Notes: a model not told the origin generated them from the letters alone. 11,608 nt of DNA from CAYXXN01 sp964469055 (GCA_964469055.1 CAYXXN010000095.1:1-11608), one strand, 5' to 3'. Numbered from the stretch's first letter, positions 5,649 through 11,608 are shown. Made by a program: numbers and translations.

Positions 5649-6956
5649 CACGACCCGGATGGTCGTGCCCACGTCGGGAGTGCTCTCGACCTCCAGCTCG
5701 GCGGCGTGGGCGCGGGCGATGCTCGCCACCACCGCCAGGCCCAGGCCGGTGCCGCCCCGGCGGGTCGAATAGAAGAGCTCGAAGATCCGCTCGCGCTCGC
5801 CGGCCGGGATGCCCTTGCCGTTGTCGGCGACCTCCAGCGCCAGTCGGTGGCCGACCTGGGCCGCCCGCAGCACGATGCGCGGCGGCCGGCCCGTGTCCTC
5901 GGTCGCCGCCAGCGCGTTCTGCAGCAGGTTGAGGAGGAGCTGGTTGATCTGTGCCGGGTCGACCTCCACCCGAGCCCCCCCGGCGGCGTCGTTCACCAGC
6001 ACCTCGGCACCGTGCGCCGCGAGCTCGCCGGCCAGCACCTCGCGCGCCCGCTCCAGCACCTCGACCGCCCGCACCACCTTGGGCTCCAGCGGCCGCGGCC
6101 GGGCGTAGGAGAGGAAGTCGGTGACCAGGCGCTCGAGGCGGTCGATCTCCCCGCGGGTGATCGCGAAGAGCCGACCGTTGCGCCCCGGACCCATCTCCTC
6201 TTCCAGCAGCTGCAAGTTGAGGTTGAGCGCGTTCAAGGGATTGCGGATCTCGTGCGCCAACCCGGAGGCGACGGTGCCCACGTAGGCCAGGCGCTCGGCC
6301 TCCTGCGCCTTGGCCTCGAGCCGCCGCCCCCGCCGCCACAGCAGGCCGATCAGCAGGTAGGCGAGGCCGAGGAGCACTAGCGTGACGAGCCCGGTCGCGG
6401 CGATCTTGGCCACTAGCTCGCCGCGCAGCACCGCGATCCGGCTCTCGAGCTCGCCGCGGCTGATGCCGATCTGCAGCACGCCGAGCTCCCCGATCGGCAC
6501 CTCGACTTCGTAGCTGGCCTGTCGCTCGACGCTCTGGCGCTCGATGGCCGGCGACGGCGGCAGCTCGGGCGAGACCTGCAACTCGGCCGGATCGCGCACG
6601 TAGAAGGTGACCTCGCTGTCGGCCCGCAGCACCAGCCGGCCCTGCCGATCGCGCACCTCGACGGTCTCGACGACGTCGCGCTGGGCAAGCACCGAGTCGA
6701 TGTACGTCTGCGTCTCCCGCTCGCGGGCGACCGCCGTCAAGTCCGACCCGTGCGCGCTCGCCCCCTCGGCCAGCCGCGCCGCCAGGTCCTCGGCCTCCTC
6801 CCGAGTCTCCAGGAGCACGCGCTCGACCTCGCGCTGGGACAGGGAGCGGAAGATCAACCAGCCGAACAGGCCGACGTCGAACAGGACGAGGAGGCCGAAG
6901 AACAGCGACAGCCAGAGGAACCGCGGGGGCCAGGGCGCGGCAACACGGTCGGTCAC
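5598..6956 (-). CDS. membrane sensor histidine kinase (NtrB/AtoS-like core), orphan
   Basis: From GTG 6956 the product has 452 residues. TM1 (about 13-36) and TM2 (about 185-207) bracket a periplasmic sensor domain of about 150 residues, followed by a short linker without an obvious HAMP. HisKA carries the phospho-accepting His235 in ASGLAHEIRNPLNALNLNLQ (230-249). The HATPase domain shows the N box (Asn343, Asn347 in LLLNLLQNALAA), G1 ADNGKGIP (377-384), F box IFELFYSTRRGG, and G2 GGTGLGL (401-407). All catalytic boxes are intact. The SGLAHEIRNPL(N/G)A pattern is typical of kinases paired with sigma-54-dependent response regulators, but no receiver protein is adjacent. A longer GTG start at 7010 would overlap queA, so 6956 is preferred; neither has a clear Shine-Dalgarno. 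The Ala/Pro-rich tail overlaps the zinc-ribbon gene by 51 bases. Confidence 0.93.
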   Translation of the reverse strand: MTDRVAAPWPPRFLWLSLFFGLLVLFDVGLFGWLIFRSLSQREVERVLLETREEAEDLAARLAEGASAHGSDLTAVARERETQTYIDSVLAQRDVVETVEVRDRQGRLVLRADSEVTFYVRDPAELQVSPELPPSPAIERQSVERQASYEVEVPIGELGVLQIGISRGELESRIAVLRGELVAKIAATGLVTLVLLGLAYLLIGLLWRRGRRLEAKAQEAERLAYVGTVASGLAHEIRNPLNALNLNLQLLEEEMGPGRNGRLFAITRGEIDRLERLVTDFLSYARPRPLEPKVVRAVEVLERAREVLAGELAAHGAEVLVNDAAGGARVEVDPAQINQLLLNLLQNALAATEDTGRPPRIVLRAAQVGHRLALEVADNGKGIPAGERERIFELFYSTRRGGTGLGLAVVASIARAHAAELEVESTPDVGTTIRVVLPAFAPALAPALAAAP

Positions 6957-7002
6957 GGGCGCGCAGCATACCGCCGCGGGCCGGATATCCTCCCCTGCCG
7001 GC

Positions 7003-8034
7003 GTGCTCACGGCGGACTTCGACTACGCACTCCCGGCCGAGCGCATCGCGCAAGAGGCGCACCCGCGCGGCGAGAGCCGTCTCCTGGTGCTCGATCTACA
7101 GGGCGCCGCGCGGCATCGCGGCATCCGCGACCTCCCCGAGCTGCTGCGACCCGGCGACATTCTGGTGCGCAACGACACACGGGTGATCCCAGCCCGCCTC
7201 TTCGCGCGCCGCTCCGCCACCGGCGGCCAAGTCGAGATTCTCCTCGTCGAGCGCCTGGCCGACGAGGAATGGACCGCGCTGGTCAAGCCGGCGCGCCGCG
7301 CCCGGCCCGGCAGCGAGCTCTGGCTCGACGAGGGCGTCAGCGCCCGGGTGCTCTCACGGGAGGGCGACGGGCGCCACCGGCTGCGCTTCTCCGAGCCCAT
7401 CGCACCGCATCTCGGTCGACTCGGCCACGTCCCGCTGCCACCGTACATCCGTCGGCCCGACCGGCCGGCCGACCGCGAGCGCTACCAGACGGTCTACGCC
7501 GCCGCGGACGGAGCCATCGCCGCTCCCACCGCCGGCCTGCACTTCGACGCGGCGCTCTTCGCCGCCCTCGCCGGCCGCGGCGTCGAGATCGCCGATCTCA
7601 CTCTGCACGTCGGTATCGGCACGTTCAAGCCAGTCACCTGCCAGCTCGTCCACGAGCACGAGATGGAAGCGGAGCGTTTCGCGATCCCACCAGCGACGGC
7701 CGAGAAACTGCGCGCCGCCCGGCTCGCGGGCGGCCGGGTGGTGGCCGTGGGGACGACGGTAGTCCGTGCCCTCGAGGGGACGGCGGCGCGACACGAGGGT
7801 GATGTGCCTGCCGGCAAGGGATCGGTCGACCTCTTCATCACTCCGGGCTTCTCCTTCCGAGTCGTCGACCTCCTGCTCACCAACTTCCACCTGCCGCGTT
7901 CCACCCTCCTGATGCTGGTGTGCGCTTTCGCTGGGCGCGAGCGGGTGCTCGGCGCCTACGGCGAAGCGATCCGCGAGGCCTATCGCTTCTATTCCTACGG
8001 CGACGCCATGCTCGCCGAGCGGGCCGCCGGCTGA
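7003..8034 (+). CDS. queA: S-adenosylmethionine:tRNA ribosyltransferase-isomerase QueA
   Basis: The product has 343 residues, normal for QueA, which transfers and isomerises the ribosyl group of SAM onto preQ1 at tRNA position 34 to make epoxyqueuosine. Family blocks occur throughout: DFDYALPAERIAQ (5-17), SRLLVLD (25-31), LVRNDTRVIPARL (54-66), GHVPLPPYIRR (141-151), YQTVYAAADGAIAAPTAGLH (161-180), LHVGIGTFKPV (201-211), HEMEAERF (219-226), VGTTVVRALE (249-258), TNFHLPRSTLLMLVCAFAG (293-311), and YRFYSYGDAML (327-337). The start is GTG at 7003, placed four residues before the conserved DFDY; there is no clear Shine-Dalgarno. It diverges from the histidine kinase across 46 bases. No tgt is in the window. 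It converges on the membrane-protein gene with 16 bases between stops. Confidence 0.96.
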   Translation: MLTADFDYALPAERIAQEAHPRGESRLLVLDLQGAARHRGIRDLPELLRPGDILVRNDTRVIPARLFARRSATGGQVEILLVERLADEEWTALVKPARRARPGSELWLDEGVSARVLSREGDGRHRLRFSEPIAPHLGRLGHVPLPPYIRRPDRPADRERYQTVYAAADGAIAAPTAGLHFDAALFAALAGRGVEIADLTLHVGIGTFKPVTCQLVHEHEMEAERFAIPPATAEKLRAARLAGGRVVAVGTTVVRALEGTAARHEGDVPAGKGSVDLFITPGFSFRVVDLLLTNFHLPRSTLLMLVCAFAGRERVLGAYGEAIREAYRFYSYGDAMLAERAAG

Positions 8035-8050
8035 TGACGCCCACGCCGGC

Positions 8051-8416
8051 CTACTGGCGGCGCCGCAGCGTGACCGGCACCAGGAAGAAGATCACGTAGA
8101 TGCCGTAAGCGTAGACCGGCGCCAGCGGGGCCGCTCGCTGCAACACCGCGGGCACCAGCTCCCAAACAAGGAAGAGCAGGCCGGGCGGACCGACGAGGTA
8201 GATCACGCGGACCACGCGCCGCAGGTTGGAAGCGGCCGACCGGGCGCGGAGGATGTAGACGTTGCCGGCGAGCGACCCGAGAGCGGTCGCCAGGCCGTAC
8301 ACCGGATACAGGCCGAGCGGCAGGAAATCGGCCCCCGGCCGGCCGGTCAGGGCCGACCCCAGGGCCGCGGCCCAGCACGCGAGCCCGGCGGAGAGGATCA
8401 GGAGCTCCGCTCGCAC
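8051..8416 (-). CDS. small four-helix membrane protein, unknown
   Basis: The product has 121 residues with four likely transmembrane helices: about 5-23, 31-54, 70-93 and 97-116. A basic stretch (RARSAASNLRRVVR, 57-70) separates helices 2 and 3, and the protein ends in LRRRQ. By the positive-inside rule, both this loop and the C-terminus would face the cytoplasm. There are no catalytic motifs or cysteine pairs, and I do not recognise the family. The start is GTG 8416, 10 bases after the gcvH stop, with GGAGG at 8420-8424 only 3 bases upstream. It is likely co-transcribed with gcvT-gcvH, in the place where gcvP often lies. A link to glycine metabolism is only positional. Confidence 0.7.
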   Translation of the reverse strand: MRAELLILSAGLACWAAALGSALTGRPGADFLPLGLYPVYGLATALGSLAGNVYILRARSAASNLRRVVRVIYLVGPPGLLFLVWELVPAVLQRAAPLAPVYAYGIYVIFFLVPVTLRRRQ

Positions 8417-8426
8417 CGGCCTCCGG

Positions 8427-8807
8427 TCAGCCGCCCTGCTGGAGGAACGCCTGATATTGCTCGGCGGTCATCAGGCCGGCGACGTCGGGCGCATCGACGC
8501 GCAGACGGACCAGCCAGCCCTCGCCGTGGGGGTCCTGGTTGACCTTCTCGGGCGCCGTCGCCAGCGCCGCGTTCACCTCCACGACCTCGCCACCGACGGC
8601 CGTGTAGATCTCCGACACGGCCTTGACCGACTCGATCGTTCCGATCTCGTCGCCGGCCGCGAAGACGCGGCCGACCTCCGGCAAGTCGACGAACACCACC
8701 TCACCCAGCTCGTCCTGGGCGAAGTGGGTGATGCCGACGGCGCAGCGGTCGCCCTGGAGGTGGAACCATTCGTGGTCCTTCGAAAAGAGGTAATCGCTCG
8801 GGTACAT
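8427..8807 (-). CDS. gcvH: glycine cleavage system H protein
   Basis: The product has 126 residues, normal for GcvH, the lipoyl carrier that shuttles the aminomethyl group between P, T and L proteins. The N-terminal KDHEWFHLQGDRCAVGIT (10-27) and GEVVFVDLPEVG (35-46) are typical. The lipoylation site is Lys62 in GTIESVKAVSEIYTAV (56-71). The C-terminus contains VNQDPHGEGWLVRL. The ATG at 8805-8807 has GGAGG at 8816-8820, 8 bases upstream. It lies 19 bases after gcvT in the same operon. Confidence 0.97.
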   Translation of the reverse strand: MYPSDYLFSKDHEWFHLQGDRCAVGITHFAQDELGEVVFVDLPEVGRVFAAGDEIGTIESVKAVSEIYTAVGGEVVEVNAALATAPEKVNQDPHGEGWLVRLRVDAPDVAGLMTAEQYQAFLQQGG

Positions 8808-8826
8808 CTCCTCGTCCTCCCCCAGG

Positions 8827-9930
8827 TCAACGGCCCCGACGATAGAAGGGCAACTGCACGACGCGGGCCGCGAGCCGTCGTCCCCGCACGTCCACGGCGA
8901 TCTCTCTCCCCACGGCGGCGTGCTCGGTGGGAAGGTAGGCCATGCCGATCGCCCTGTCGAGCGTGGGACTCCAGGTGCCGCTCGTCACTCGCCCGCACTC
9001 CCTGCCCTCCACCACCACGCCGTGGCCGTGGCGCGCGATGCCGCGCTCCAGCACCTCGAACCCGATGAGGGCGCGCGGACGGCCCCGCTCGCGCTGCCGG
9101 GCCAGCGCCTCTCGGCCGACGAAGTCGCCCTTGTCGAGCTTGACGACCCAATCGAGGCCAGCCTCCCAGGGAGTCGTCGTGCGGTCGAGCTCGTGTCCGT
9201 AGAGAGCCATGCCCGCCTCCAGGCGCAGCGTGTCGCGGGCGCCGAGGCCGGCCGCGGTCAAGCCGTGGGGTTCGCCCGCGGCGAGCAGCGCCTGCCAGAG
9301 CTCGACCGCGTCCACCGGCGCCACGTAGAGCTCGAAACCGTCCTCGCCCGTGTAGCCGGTCCGGGAGACCAGTGCCGGCCGGCCCGCGACGCGGCCTTCG
9401 GCGAAGCGGTAGTACTTGAGGCTCGCGAGATCGAGGTCGGAGAGTGCCTGCACGATCGGCGCAGCCCGCGGCCCCTGCAGGGCGAGCAGAGCCCAACCGT
9501 CGGAGACATCCTCGACGACGACGTCCCGCGGGGCGCGGCTCGCGACCCAAACGAAGTCCTCGTCGCGGTTGGCGGCGTTGACCACCAACAGGAAACGGTC
9601 GGCCGCCAGTCGGTAGACCAGGAGGTCATCGACGTAGCCACCCTCCTCGGTCAGCAGACCGCTGTAGTGAGCGCGGCCGGGCTGGAGCTGGACGACGTCG
9701 TTCGGGGTCAGCCGCTGTAGGAAGCTCTCGGCGCCCGCTCCGCGGACTTCGAGCTGGCCCATGTGCGAGACGTCGAAGAGCCCGGCGGCCGACCGTACCG
9801 CCTGGTGCTCGGCGATGACGCCGGCGTACTGGACGGGCATCTCCCAGCCCGCGAACTCGACGAGGCGGGCGCCGGCCGCCCGGTGGACGGGGTGGAGCGG
9901 CGTGCGTCGAAGCTCGATGGACGCCGTCAC
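8827..9930 (-). CDS. gcvT: aminomethyltransferase, glycine cleavage system T protein
   Basis: From GTG 9930 the product has 367 residues, matching the family length. GcvT moves the methylene group from the H protein to tetrahydrofolate and releases ammonia. Motifs: LRRTPLHPVHRAAGARLVEF (7-26), GLFDVSHMGQLEV (50-62), LTPNDVVQLQPGRAHYSGLL (74-93), GGYVDDLLVYR (97-107) with the folate-site Asp at 101-102, SRTGYTGEDGFELYV (189-203), and GARDTLRLEAGMALYGHELD (230-249). All look intact. The reading frame stays open further upstream to 10158, but that part has no family similarity, and the conserved block begins right after the chosen GTG. A -10-like TATAGT lies at 9955-9960 on the coding strand without a matching -35. 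No gcvP is nearby. Confidence 0.95.
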   Translation of the reverse strand: MTASIELRRTPLHPVHRAAGARLVEFAGWEMPVQYAGVIAEHQAVRSAAGLFDVSHMGQLEVRGAGAESFLQRLTPNDVVQLQPGRAHYSGLLTEEGGYVDDLLVYRLAADRFLLVVNAANRDEDFVWVASRAPRDVVVEDVSDGWALLALQGPRAAPIVQALSDLDLASLKYYRFAEGRVAGRPALVSRTGYTGEDGFELYVAPVDAVELWQALLAAGEPHGLTAAGLGARDTLRLEAGMALYGHELDRTTTPWEAGLDWVVKLDKGDFVGREALARQRERGRPRALIGFEVLERGIARHGHGVVVEGRECGRVTSGTWSPTLDRAIGMAYLPTEHAAVGREIAVDVRGRRLAARVVQLPFYRRGR

Positions 9931-10014
9931 GACGGGCTCGCGCAAAGAGCGGCGACTATAGCAGCCCGCCGCCGGCCGGCCGGCCCCGGCCGCGGCGTGG
10001 ACCGATCCGCAGCT

Positions 10015-10038
10015 TCTGTGGAAAACGCTGTCGAAAAC
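10015..10038. repeat. tandem 12-base direct repeat with DnaA-box-like cores
   Basis: Two adjacent copies, TCTGTGGAAAAC (10015-10026) and GCTGTCGAAAAC (10027-10038), agree at 10 of 12 positions. Their cores TGTGGAAAA and TGTCGAAAA differ from the DnaA-box consensus TGTGGATAA by one and two bases. A third, weaker site TTTTCCGCA lies at 10189-10197. Function is not established. Confidence 0.5.
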
Positions 10039-10085
10039 AGACTCCAAGAAGGGGCTTCTCCGCGCCGGCACGGCACTTACAACGG

Positions 10086-10107
10086 ATTGAACAAGTTCCT
10101 GTGCAAT
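10086..10107. promoter_or_regulatory. 22-base imperfect palindrome, candidate operator
   Basis: The half-sites are ATTGAACAAGT and TCCTGTGCAAT; 8 of 11 positions pair, with ATTG/CAAT at the ends and ACA/TGT inside. It sits in the AT-rich patch about 155 bases upstream of gcvT. On the minus strand TTGACA (10111-10116) lies just before it, and TTCAAT (10086-10091), within the palindrome, could be a -10 at a long 19-base spacing. It is possibly the gcvT promoter with an overlapping regulator site. Confidence 0.35.
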
Positions 10108-10209
10108 CGATGTCAACTCTTTTGTTCTCAGTGTTTCGCTTCGTGACGATGGGGTCACGGCGGCGGCGCAGGCCGCGCCGGGTCGAGGTTTTCCGCAGGG
10201 CCCCCTCGC

Positions 10210-10230
10210 CGGCCCGCCGCGGGCGGGCCG
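10210..10230. repeat. 9-base-pair GC-only inverted repeat
   Basis: CGGCCCGCC (10210-10218) and GGCGGGCCG (10222-10230) are perfect complements around a 3-base loop. No T tract follows on either strand, so it is not a canonical intrinsic terminator. On the minus strand it lies 3' of the glycosyltransferase remnant's stop codon. Confidence 0.7.
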
Positions 10231-10263
10231 CTAAGTGCTTGGCGGGGGCCGACTTAGTGGCCC
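10225..10263. repeat. 12-base inverted repeat overlapping the previous hairpin
   Basis: GGGCCGCTAAGT (10225-10236) and ACTTAGTGGCCC (10252-10263) pair at 11 of 12 positions with a 15-base loop. The one exception is a G-U wobble in plus-strand RNA and a C-A mismatch in minus-strand RNA. It shares 10225-10230 with the hairpin at 10210-10230, so the two cannot form together. Confidence 0.65.
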
Positions 10264-10499
10264 CTGGCAGCGGCGAGCTGGGCTTCGAACCGCTCGACCG
10301 GGCGCCTGAGACTGCCGTAGAGCTCGACCATGCGCTCGGCCATCGCCGCCGCCGTCCAGCGGCGGGCGTGCTCGGCCGCCTCCCGGCCCAGAGCCATCCG
10401 ACGTCGATCGTCGCGGAGCAGACTCGTGGTCTTGGATGCGAAGTCCGGAACCGAGTCCTCGGCGACGAAGGCGGGCCAGAGTGTGGGTCGGTGAGAAGG
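10254..10499 (-). pseudogene. decayed glycosyltransferase (GT4-like) C-terminal remnant
   Basis: Between an in-frame TGA (10500-10502) and TAA (10254-10256) the minus strand encodes 81 residues without a usable start near the beginning. The segment from VAEDSVPDF (12-20) through LLRDDRRRMALGREAAEHAR (27-46) and WTAAAMAERMVELYGSL (48-64) matches the usual C-terminus of GT-B glycosyltransferases: a loading segment, LL-x-D-x-x-x-R-R-x-x-x-G-x-x-A, then W-x-x-x-A-E-R-x-x-x-L-Y. The neighbouring frame just upstream reads LPYLEAGAAE and HDLLTDPHSG (about 10475-10561), which would also fit such a protein after a frameshift near 10475. The N-terminal domain is absent; the CHAD gene occupies the DNA beyond. 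The call is from pattern memory, not a search. Confidence 0.5.
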
Positions 10500-10518
10500 T
10501 CATGGTCCTCACGATCTC

Positions 10519-10538
10519 CGCCGCGGCATTCCGCGGCG
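10519..10538. repeat. 8-base-pair perfect hairpin
   Basis: CGCCGCGG (10519-10526) and CCGCGGCG (10531-10538) pair fully around the loop CATT. No T tract follows on either strand. It lies at the upstream edge of the glycosyltransferase remnant. Confidence 0.65.
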
Positions 10539-10567
10539 CCAGCTTCAAGGTAGGGCAGGCTCCTGAA

Positions 10568-10606
10568 GGGTCCGCGGCATGGGCGCGACAAACCTGCGAC
10601 GGACCC
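10568..10606. repeat. 7-base inverted repeat with long spacer
   Basis: GGGTCCG (10568-10574) and CGGACCC (10600-10606) are perfect complements separated by 25 bases, about 80 bases before the CHAD gene start. It could be a protein site or an RNA stem, or be chance in GC-rich DNA. Confidence 0.4.
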
Positions 10607-10684
10607 GCCTTCGAGGGCTGCGCTGTGACAACGGCGCAACGATCGCCGGTCCGAGTGGCGACAGGTGCTAGCTTCGCCGTCCCG

Positions 10685-11608
10685 GTGAAGAGCTATCGCC
10701 AACCTCACGGCGACCCTCGGGCCAGCCCGTCCGAGCTCGCTGGTCCGCTGGCCGGCGGCCGCGAGGAGGCGATCGGCGAACGCACCACCTACTTCGACAC
10801 GTTCGACCGCCGGCTGGCGCAGCGGGATCTGCGGCTCGCCCTGGAGGAGGGGGTCGACGGCGAGCGGCGCCTCCGCGTGCGCGGTAACGGCGAGACCGCG
10901 GCTCCTTGGCCGGCGCCTGGGCCGCCCGCCTTCGCCGTCGACCTGCCGCCGGGCCGGCTGCGGGACGCCGTCGCGCCGGCGGCCGGCGTGCGTCGGCTGT
11001 TGCCGCTCGCCGTGGTCGAGCGGCGGGGACGAAGCGTGACCCTGCGGGATGCGACCGGCAAGGCGATCGGCCGCCTCCTGGCCGAGGAGCGCACGGTCTG
11101 GCCAAGCGCCGGCGCCGGCCGCTGGCAGATCCTGCCGGCGCGCTGGGTGGCGCGACCGCTGCGTGGCTACGAGGCCGAAACAGAGGCTGCGGCGGAGGAG
11201 ATCGCGCGCCGCGCCGGCCTCCAGCCCGATCCCACCGACGAGCTCACCGAGGTGCTGGCGGCGCAGGGCGGCACCTTGGCGAGCCCGTTCCCGCCGCTGG
11301 CCCCGGACTTCGCCCCGACGACGCGGGCCCCCGCGGCCGCCGCCGAGATCCTGGCTCGGCTCCTGGCCACCGTCGAGGCCAACCTTCCGGGCCTGCGGCA
11401 GGACCTCGACACCGAGTTCGTCCACGACCTGCGCGTCGCGCTGCGCCGAGCCCGCTCGCTGCTGCGCGAGCTGCGCTCGGCTTTGCCGGAGGAGCGCACC
11501 AGGTGGCTGCGCGACGGCCTCTCCTGGCTCGCCGAGCTCACCGGCCCGGTGCGGGACCACGACGTGCTGCTGCTCGCCTTGCCCGACTACGCCGCCGCGC
11601 TGCCGGAG
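10685..11608 (+). CDS. CYTH-CHAD domain protein, 3' end beyond the window
   Basis: The frame runs 308 codons to the window edge without a stop. Residues 1-180 form a diverged CYTH-like triphosphate-tunnel domain: TTYFDTFDRRLAQRDLRL (34-51), GERRLRVRG (59-67), FAVDLPPGRLRDAV (83-96), and RPLRGYEAETEAA (157-169). From about 220 the CHAD helical domain begins, with the conserved FVHDLRVALRRARSLLRELR (245-264; His247) and LTGPVRDHDVLLL (285-297). CHAD domains bind inorganic polyphosphate and often localise to polyphosphate granules. The catalytic ExExK signature expected on the first CYTH strand is not visible, so enzyme activity is doubtful. The start is uncertain: GTG 10685 precedes the conserved SYR block by one residue; GTG 10655 and 10625 are in frame, and none has a good Shine-Dalgarno. 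Confidence 0.82.
   Translation, partial: MKSYRQPHGDPRASPSELAGPLAGGREEAIGERTTYFDTFDRRLAQRDLRLALEEGVDGERRLRVRGNGETAAPWPAPGPPAFAVDLPPGRLRDAVAPAAGVRRLLPLAVVERRGRSVTLRDATGKAIGRLLAEERTVWPSAGAGRWQILPARWVARPLRGYEAETEAAAEEIARRAGLQPDPTDELTEVLAAQGGTLASPFPPLAPDFAPTTRAPAAAAEILARLLATVEANLPGLRQDLDTEFVHDLRVALRRARSLLRELRSALPEERTRWLRDGLSWLAELTGPVRDHDVLLLALPDYAAALPE

Larger units (their letters stand above)
9931..10684. other. structured intergenic region with gene remnant, no complete gene
   Basis: This 754-base gap separates gcvT (minus) from the CHAD gene (plus). Going rightwards it holds a GC-rich leader (9931-10014), a tandem 12-mer (10015-10038), a clearly AT-richer patch (10081-10140, about 58% AT) with an imperfect palindrome, a small hairpin CGTGAC/GTCACG (10142-10159), two overlapping inverted repeats (10210-10263), a glycosyltransferase C-terminal remnant on the minus strand (10254-10499 or longer), and two more inverted repeats (10519-10538, 10568-10606). 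Open frames crossing it lack family similarity and good ribosome sites. No glycine riboswitch consensus was recognised upstream of gcvT. Confidence 0.6.

Noticed and set aside
5524..7062. 512-codon minus-strand frame across the histidine kinase
   Set aside because: It has no domain motifs; the kinase boxes are in the other frame.
9931..10080. Glycine riboswitch upstream of gcvT
   Set aside because: The minus-strand leader was read for the conserved glycine-aptamer core and none was recognised; only a small AGAAG/CTTCT stem (10047-10059) was seen.
10142..10159. CGTGAC/GTCACG hairpin as a terminator
   Set aside because: It has a 6-bp stem with no T tract on either side and no gene ending next to it.
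9956..11560. A 534-codon open frame on the minus strand
   Set aside because: It lies antisense to the CHAD gene, has low-complexity Arg/Gly/Pro-rich composition and no family motifs beyond the short glycosyltransferase-like piece. Long antisense frames are expected in DNA this GC-rich.
1..11608. tRNA, rRNA, CRISPR array, insertion sequence or prophage genes
   Set aside because: No cloverleaf-like segment, regularly spaced repeat, transposase or phage motif was seen on either strand.

Overview
The window is very GC-rich, with tightly packed genes, many GTG starts (and one likely TTG start), and stop/start overlaps. Gene content is that of a free-living, high-GC Gram-negative-type bacterial chromosome. 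The phylum cannot be fixed from sequence alone. The gene mix (fatty-acid degradation crotonases, a ribosomal rplU-rpmA-obgE cluster, QueA, glycine cleavage proteins, a CYTH-CHAD protein) would fit an Acidobacteriota-like or other deep-branching lineage, but that is an impression. No phage, transposase, CRISPR, tRNA or rRNA was found.

Layout. (1) Positions 1-893, plus strand: the last 24 codons of one enoyl-CoA hydratase/isomerase-family protein, then a complete paralogue; a tandem crotonase pair. (2) Positions 906-4423, minus strand: one compact operon read rplU > rpmA > obgE > nadD > rsfS > a receiver-less sigma-54-activator-like AAA+ protein. A good sigma-70-type promoter (4465-4493) and a small leader hairpin precede rplU. 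The last gene is the odd member: it keeps GAFTGA and a Fis-type HTH but has lost the Walker A lysine and the second acidic residue of Walker B. (3) Positions 4534-5648, plus strand: an alpha/beta hydrolase translationally coupled (GTGA overlap) to a small zinc-ribbon protein of 82 residues. (4) Positions 5598-6956, minus strand: a complete membrane sensor histidine kinase without a neighbouring response regulator; its 3' end overlaps the zinc-ribbon gene by 51 bases. (5) Positions 7003-8034, plus strand: queA. (6) Positions 8051-9930, minus strand: gcvT > gcvH > a small four-helix membrane protein, with no gcvP. (7) Positions 9931-10684: the only sizeable non-coding stretch, about 750 bases, with an AT-rich patch, a tandem 12-mer, several inverted repeats and a decayed glycosyltransferase C-terminus. 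(8) Positions 10685-11608, plus strand: the start of a CYTH-CHAD protein that runs off the window.

How the genes work together. Region 2 joins ribosome assembly and translation control (L21, L27, Obg, RsfS) to NAD synthesis (NadD), the usual bacterial grouping, with a putative transcription factor added at the end. Region 6 supplies the T and H proteins of glycine cleavage, so the P protein must be encoded elsewhere. The other genes look like independent small units packed back to back. I did not find a clearly new multi-gene system. The best leads are the degenerate AAA+ activator in the ribosomal operon, the non-consensus G4 motif of Obg, the coupled zinc-ribbon gene, and the structured intergenic region before the CHAD gene.
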